Of a DNA stretch of 64,000 nt, positions 59,700 to 64,000 are shown in pieces. The stretch's first letter is position 1. Every line of letters starts with the position of its first letter. The notes under the pieces were generated by a model. It saw nothing but the letters and a program-made list of their open reading frames with translations. It did no database searches and was not told the DNA's origin. The position numbers were made by a program, and so were the translations under genes. Origin of the DNA: Dermanyssus gallinae (taxonomy: Eukaryota; Arthropoda; Arachnida; Mesostigmata; Dermanyssidae); NCBI GenBank assembly GCA_003439945.1, contig QVRM01005258.1:137501-201500 (forward strand). Direction: 5' to 3'.

Positions 59700-60928
59700 G
59701 CATGGAAAGCACATCTGTATAGCAATAAAGTACTTTGCCATGGCTGATCTACAAAACCGCCTCGCTGATAGCAAACAATTTAAAGTCGAGGTTCACCGCC
59801 GAACGCAGCGTGTCTGTCTTGTGGTAGAACATAATCTCATCGGAAATTTTGCATATGATTCGACTATTCAACAATGAACGGCCGATCTATTACTGCGGGA
59901 GACTACAGAACAACCGATGTGCACTATTAGGTTTACATAGCGCATACGTGGCCGTGATTTGAGAGGTGAACTATCTAGTTGTTTTCAGTTGTAAATGAGC
60001 CGATTTGGAAATCCAGGCATTATTAGTTAAAACCAGCCACTTGTCAACTAACACTCAATGGAACTAGTCAAGGTTCTAGTTTTGCAATAGAAGTAGACTT
60101 TAATTGGATTTCAGATGAAATGTCTGGACCTTCAAATGCAACCAATTCAAGATAGGCTTTCTACGACTAAAGGAAGCTATCCTAATGAGGAAAGAGAGAA
60201 ACCGAGTTAAACCGCAGCGTATAGTAGCCAGGACTAGAAGATAATCGAACGATGTAGATGAAAGTAAACCAGAAACAATATCAAATCAGCGTTGCAGACT
60301 TGAGACTGGCACGGAACAACGGAATCTACTGGTTCAATAAAAACCTCTGAAAAAGAAAACCTTATCACCGCGAAGTAGAATTCCCCAGAGTAGTCACATT
60401 TTGAGAAGATTGTACTGAATTCTAAACGATTCTCCGTGCCTACGGGCTTGGACAATCGCCGTGAGGTACACCTTCAATGCACTGAGGGCCGCCGGGCATG
60501 TTGCTATGGTTTTAGACGTTCATCCCCAAAAGTCCTTGTGGCAGCACGGCCGCCGAGTGTTTTTTTGTCATATCTATACTCAGTGAGCGTCGCTCAAAGG
60601 AAATGTCGACCAACAACGGAAATCGAACAAGCAATGCTCAGGTATATGGCAAATATGTATAACTAGACACACCAGCCAACGAACATCCTCCCCCGCAGCC
60701 TAGACGACGCTGCCGCACAGCCAGAATGTCCTTAAACTATCGAGACGCCGTGCTTCCTTTGCCTGACCACGACTATGGCCCTGATTTGTGCAGCACATAC
60801 AACACGCACATATACTCGCACAATGAGAGAAAGACAACGACGCACACCGTCTACGAGATGCTACGGCAAAACGATCGCTGTCGACGTTTCGACCGAAAGC
60901 GTCATGACGACGTGATAGTTTTGGATCC

Positions 60929-60930
<2 letters not shown>
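59700..60930. other. Non-coding stretch
   Basis: Only short ORFs without motifs. No repeat boundary or RNA gene was recognised. Confidence 0.4.

Positions 60931-60990
<60 letters not shown>
60931..60990. repeat. (ATT)n microsatellite
   Basis: About 19 ATT units. Confidence 0.95.
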
Positions 60991-60991
<1 letters not shown>

Positions 60992-61665
60992 ATTTTATAA
61001 TTTTTTAAATGAGAACTAAAGCATATTCTGTACACATAATGCAGTTACTTTAGTAAACCACGATTTGAATCTTGAATCTTGGATTACGAGTGAGGGCTTT
61101 TGTCCGTTACGGACTCGTAATACAGTTCAACTTTACGCCAAAGTAAGCGCAGTCTTGTTAGCAACGCTACAGTGTTTTAGTACAAATATTTTGCTCAAGT
61201 TGCTCAATGCAGAAGTGTCGCAACTTCTAGAAATAAACTAGTGCCAGCACTAGGCTCCTCCAGATGGCCAGTCGAGCAATCCTGTAATTCCTCATTCAAA
61301 ATTGAATTTAATTTAATTTCAAGCGCGCCAAAGTAGAGACAACAAACAACGTTCTACAATTTTCTATCTAAGTCTTGTTCGTTGCTATCTTAATTAAATT
61401 AGACGCATACACATCAGCAGTGCTACTCACTCGAGAGTTTGCCTTTGACAAATACGACATCCTTACACTTGAGTTTATTCTTCAAATTCAGTTAAGTGCT
61501 TACTTTTAGTGCTGAATATTCTTGTAAATGTATTTCGAATGTACTTTAAAGCTGTCACCAGCCGTAGGAGCCACTGAAGTGAGCCCTTTACCGAGACAAT
61601 TTCACCCAATAAATCATGTACTCGGTTAGTATTAGCCATTCGAGCAACGATCAAATGTCTCTCTT

Positions 61666-61670
<5 letters not shown>
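60991..61670. other. AT-rich non-coding stretch
   Basis: Nothing recognised on either strand. Confidence 0.4.

Positions 61671-61707
<37 letters not shown>
61671..61707. repeat. (TA)n microsatellite
   Basis: About 18 TA units just upstream of the tRNA-like SINE. Confidence 0.9.
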
Positions 61708-61713
<6 letters not shown>

Positions 61714-61714
<1 letters not shown>

Positions 61715-61912
61715 CCGAGCAAGATAGCTTAGTGGCAAAGCTTTTGCCTTGCATTCGGGAGGACTGGGTTCGAGACCCAGACCGGCCACTCTTAAATTGG
61801 TTTGCATGGTTTATAATTTAGACAATGTAAATTCCGGAGTGGATTAAAATTAGCCATGACATGAAAAAACCGTACACGAGCAATAGCCTTACGGAAAATC
61901 TTAAAAAAAAAT
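61714..61912 (+). mobile_element. tRNA-Ala-like SINE
   Basis: The head (61714-61793) has an A box tagcttagtggc with a D-arm-like agctt/aagct pair, an anticodon-loop-like cttgcat (TGC, as in tRNA-Ala), and a perfect T arm ctggg-ttcgaga-cccag holding the B box. The acceptor stem does not pair, so it is not a working tRNA gene. About 110 bp of unique body follows and ends in a nine-A run near 61900-61910. The 5' side abuts (TA)n, so a target-site duplication cannot be resolved. Confidence 0.65.
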
Positions 61913-62617
61913 ATTTAGATATATATTTATATATATGCCATAAGCAGTGACCTCTGCTATACCGCCAGGCCTTCTCACGAAGGTTTTGGTTTATTCCTGG
62001 TTGTTCCTATGGTTGTGGTCAAGACCTGATCGACTCTTTTGCAGATTCCGAGAGATGTGGCCCCGACCGGAGAATTGTTGTTGTTGTTGTTGTTTTTATT
62101 GTCGTTGTTACTAGAGGATCATTTGGTCATCAACATCATCTTTTTTCCCGGTAGCTGCGACCGCTTCGCTTCGGGTCACACTACATCATGCCACACTCAC
62201 TTTTCTCATTATTTTCTTTTTCCGTTTCCTCGCCGTTATATATTCATATATATATTTTTTTGCCAGCGCCTGTCACTATATAAGACTTCACAAAGATTGG
62301 CAATTTTTCAAGATCAGGAAATTAAAAGGGGAAAGTTGCATGACGCCACAGGAACAGACGTTTTAATGCGATCAGCGCAAATGATGTCGCGGCTACCAGT
62401 GCTTTTGCAATGCCTAATGCTGCGAGCTTTGTCGAAGTGTGGTGCAGATTGAGGTTGTTGGTGGTGTTTCAAGTTTTTGATTTTGATTAATTTCTGTCAA
62501 TAAAATACACAAATACGAATAATATGGATATAATAGAATTACAAGATAGATATTGCCGTTGATTCTACTTTGTAAGGCTTCAAGTGTACTGCAATTATAC
62601 ATATTATTAGTTATAAA

Positions 62618-62651
<34 letters not shown>

Positions 62652-64000
62652 TACATATTATTAGTTATATTAAAACATATTCCATATACAACTTGGTTGG
62701 AACAATTAACGACAGACTGTCGTTAGTGATTAGTTTTACTATGCATGCACGCGTCGTATCGAACATTTTAAATCAGTACAGAGATGAATTTCTTTGTGAA
62801 ACTCCATATACAGCCTTTGGTTGTAGACCAGTTCAGTTGTAATACGGACGAGAGCAATTATGAGAGAGCAACTCTCTTTCCAGCTTGTCCCGTCGTTTTG
62901 CGCGCGAATCGATATTTATATATATATATATATATATATAGTATATGTATATCGATACAACGTAGGTCATGAGGTATGCACGAATCAAACGGACCACCAA
63001 CATAGGCCTTGACAGACCAACTCAGCCACTCGACCAAGCTGCATGACGGTCGGACAGATGAGCGTAGCTGCGAATGGCGCAATCATGACTTCGAACACAC
63101 TGCTATCATTGTTGCTGTTGTTGTTGCTGCTTGTCGGCATTTTGCTGCTGTCATTGCCGTTGTTAGCGATCGCTGTTGTTGTGGTCATTGTCGTTGGTGA
63201 CGGCCTCCAACCCGTGCACATCGCTGTTAGCTGGAGCTCTGGAGATGTGAGTGGTTGCCGCTCACTATTGTTGCTGTTGCCGTTGTTGCTGCTGCTGCTG
63301 CTACACCGTACGGTGTTTGATCAAGCGGTGCCCTCGTTTCTGTCGGCCTACAAGAGTTAATACACCTACCCGCTACGAGCAAGCAGGCGAATCAATCGTC
63401 GAGAAACGGCGACGACAACGGCTCTGTCCAACGCGACGCGTATCTCGATGTGCTGCCCTCTATCTTAGTATATCTGTTGTTGATCGGTTGATGTTCAGAC
63501 GACAACTTGAAGAGTGGACGTAAGACAGATAGACATATACTCTGTGTGTTAGCCAGTAATAAAAACATAAAGACGAAAACAACTACTATAAATAGTTGTC
63601 GTAGGAGTTTGTAGCGGAGTAAGCAGATGGCAGAGACCACGTGCGGATCATCAACGGATGCTTGTCGTCTATCGTCGCCTCTCATTGATGTCGCTGTTGT
63701 CGCCGTTAAACACGGCCGATTTGAAGATTAGAAGATGTATTTTGTCACCAAGCCTGTTCACCGAGATCACCACCCCCCCCTTCCTCTCTCCCGCGCCGCC
63801 GCTCTAAGCATCATTCGAGAGCGTCGTTAGTTTCAACACAACTGGGAATAGATCAGTCGATAGAGGGTTCATGAAGGTCCCGAACATCCGGTCTCAAGTC
63901 GAGTGCATCAGTTAGCACGTCAATAGTCGATCGAGTAGTCAAGCAACCCATATCAAAGTGACCCGAGCGTTACGCTCGGCGAAGACCTTGACGTCGTTGG
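61913..64000. other. Non-coding stretch with simple repeats
   Basis: It contains (GTT)n at about 62078-62095, a 21-A run followed by TA at 62614-62655, (TA)n at about 62917-62940 and GTT/CTG-rich DNA at 63105-63300. ORFs here are repeat-derived or lack domains. The last 300 bp show no recognisable gene. Confidence 0.45.

Noticed and set aside
61714..61793. A functional tRNA-Ala gene
   Set aside because: The acceptor stem does not pair and a SINE-like body with an A-run follows.

Overview
This window looks like repeat-rich, gene-poor nuclear DNA of an invertebrate animal, most likely an arthropod. A chelicerate (mite or tick) is a guess only. The reasons are R1-clade and CR1/L2/Jockey-group non-LTR retrotransposons, a Tc1-family DNA transposon, tRNA-derived SINEs and many (TA)n, (ATT)n and (GTT)n microsatellites. 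There are no bacterial operons, no CRISPR array and no rRNA genes. No confident host protein-coding gene was found. The best host candidates are a short signal-peptide exon (59200-59254, minus) and a 151-nt exon-like block (56809-56959, minus), both weak.

Layout. 1-5980: an apparently intact minus-strand R1-clade element. ORF1 (gag-like, coiled coil, three CCHC knuckles) and ORF2 (AP endonuclease, reverse transcriptase, C-terminal CCHC) overlap at a TAATG stop-start, and a tandem AT-rich array lies at its 5' end. 6061-7922: (TA)n tracts, a truncated RT fragment and a 479-bp MITE with long terminal inverted repeats. 11322-15832: a nested cluster in which a minus-strand CR1/L2/Jockey-like element (one in-frame stop, deleted endonuclease motif) sits between plus-strand gag-like and RT relics. 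15835-28300: mostly non-coding DNA with microsatellites, perfect hairpins, a palindromic microsatellite, a pair of (TA)n-tailed repeats and a SINE-like block. 28318-28960: second copy of the plus-strand RT relic family. 33066-33262: a GC-rich 34-bp minisatellite. 38150-38710: RT relic with a mutated active site. 41080-43160: an R1-clade relic (minus) and a third copy of the plus-strand RT family (plus). 43213-44824: a Tc1-family element with 200-bp ends of IR/DR type and a frameshifted DD34E transposase. 44825-57270: microsatellite-rich DNA with a SINE bounded by a perfect 18-bp target-site duplication. 57280-58600: another R1-clade relic. 58600-64000: microsatellites, a tRNA-Ala-like SINE and the signal-peptide exon candidate.

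The sequences relate as layers of mobile elements of different ages rather than as a pathway. The R1 element with two open ORFs is the youngest visible layer. Every other RT in the window is truncated, frameshifted or mutated at catalytic residues. Several insertions abut (TA)n tracts, which may be preferred targets or by-products of insertion. No new multi-gene system was recognised. The most informative items are the stop-start coupled R1 element with its 5' array, the IR/DR Tc1 element, the SINE with its target-site duplication, the MITE and the 34-bp minisatellite.
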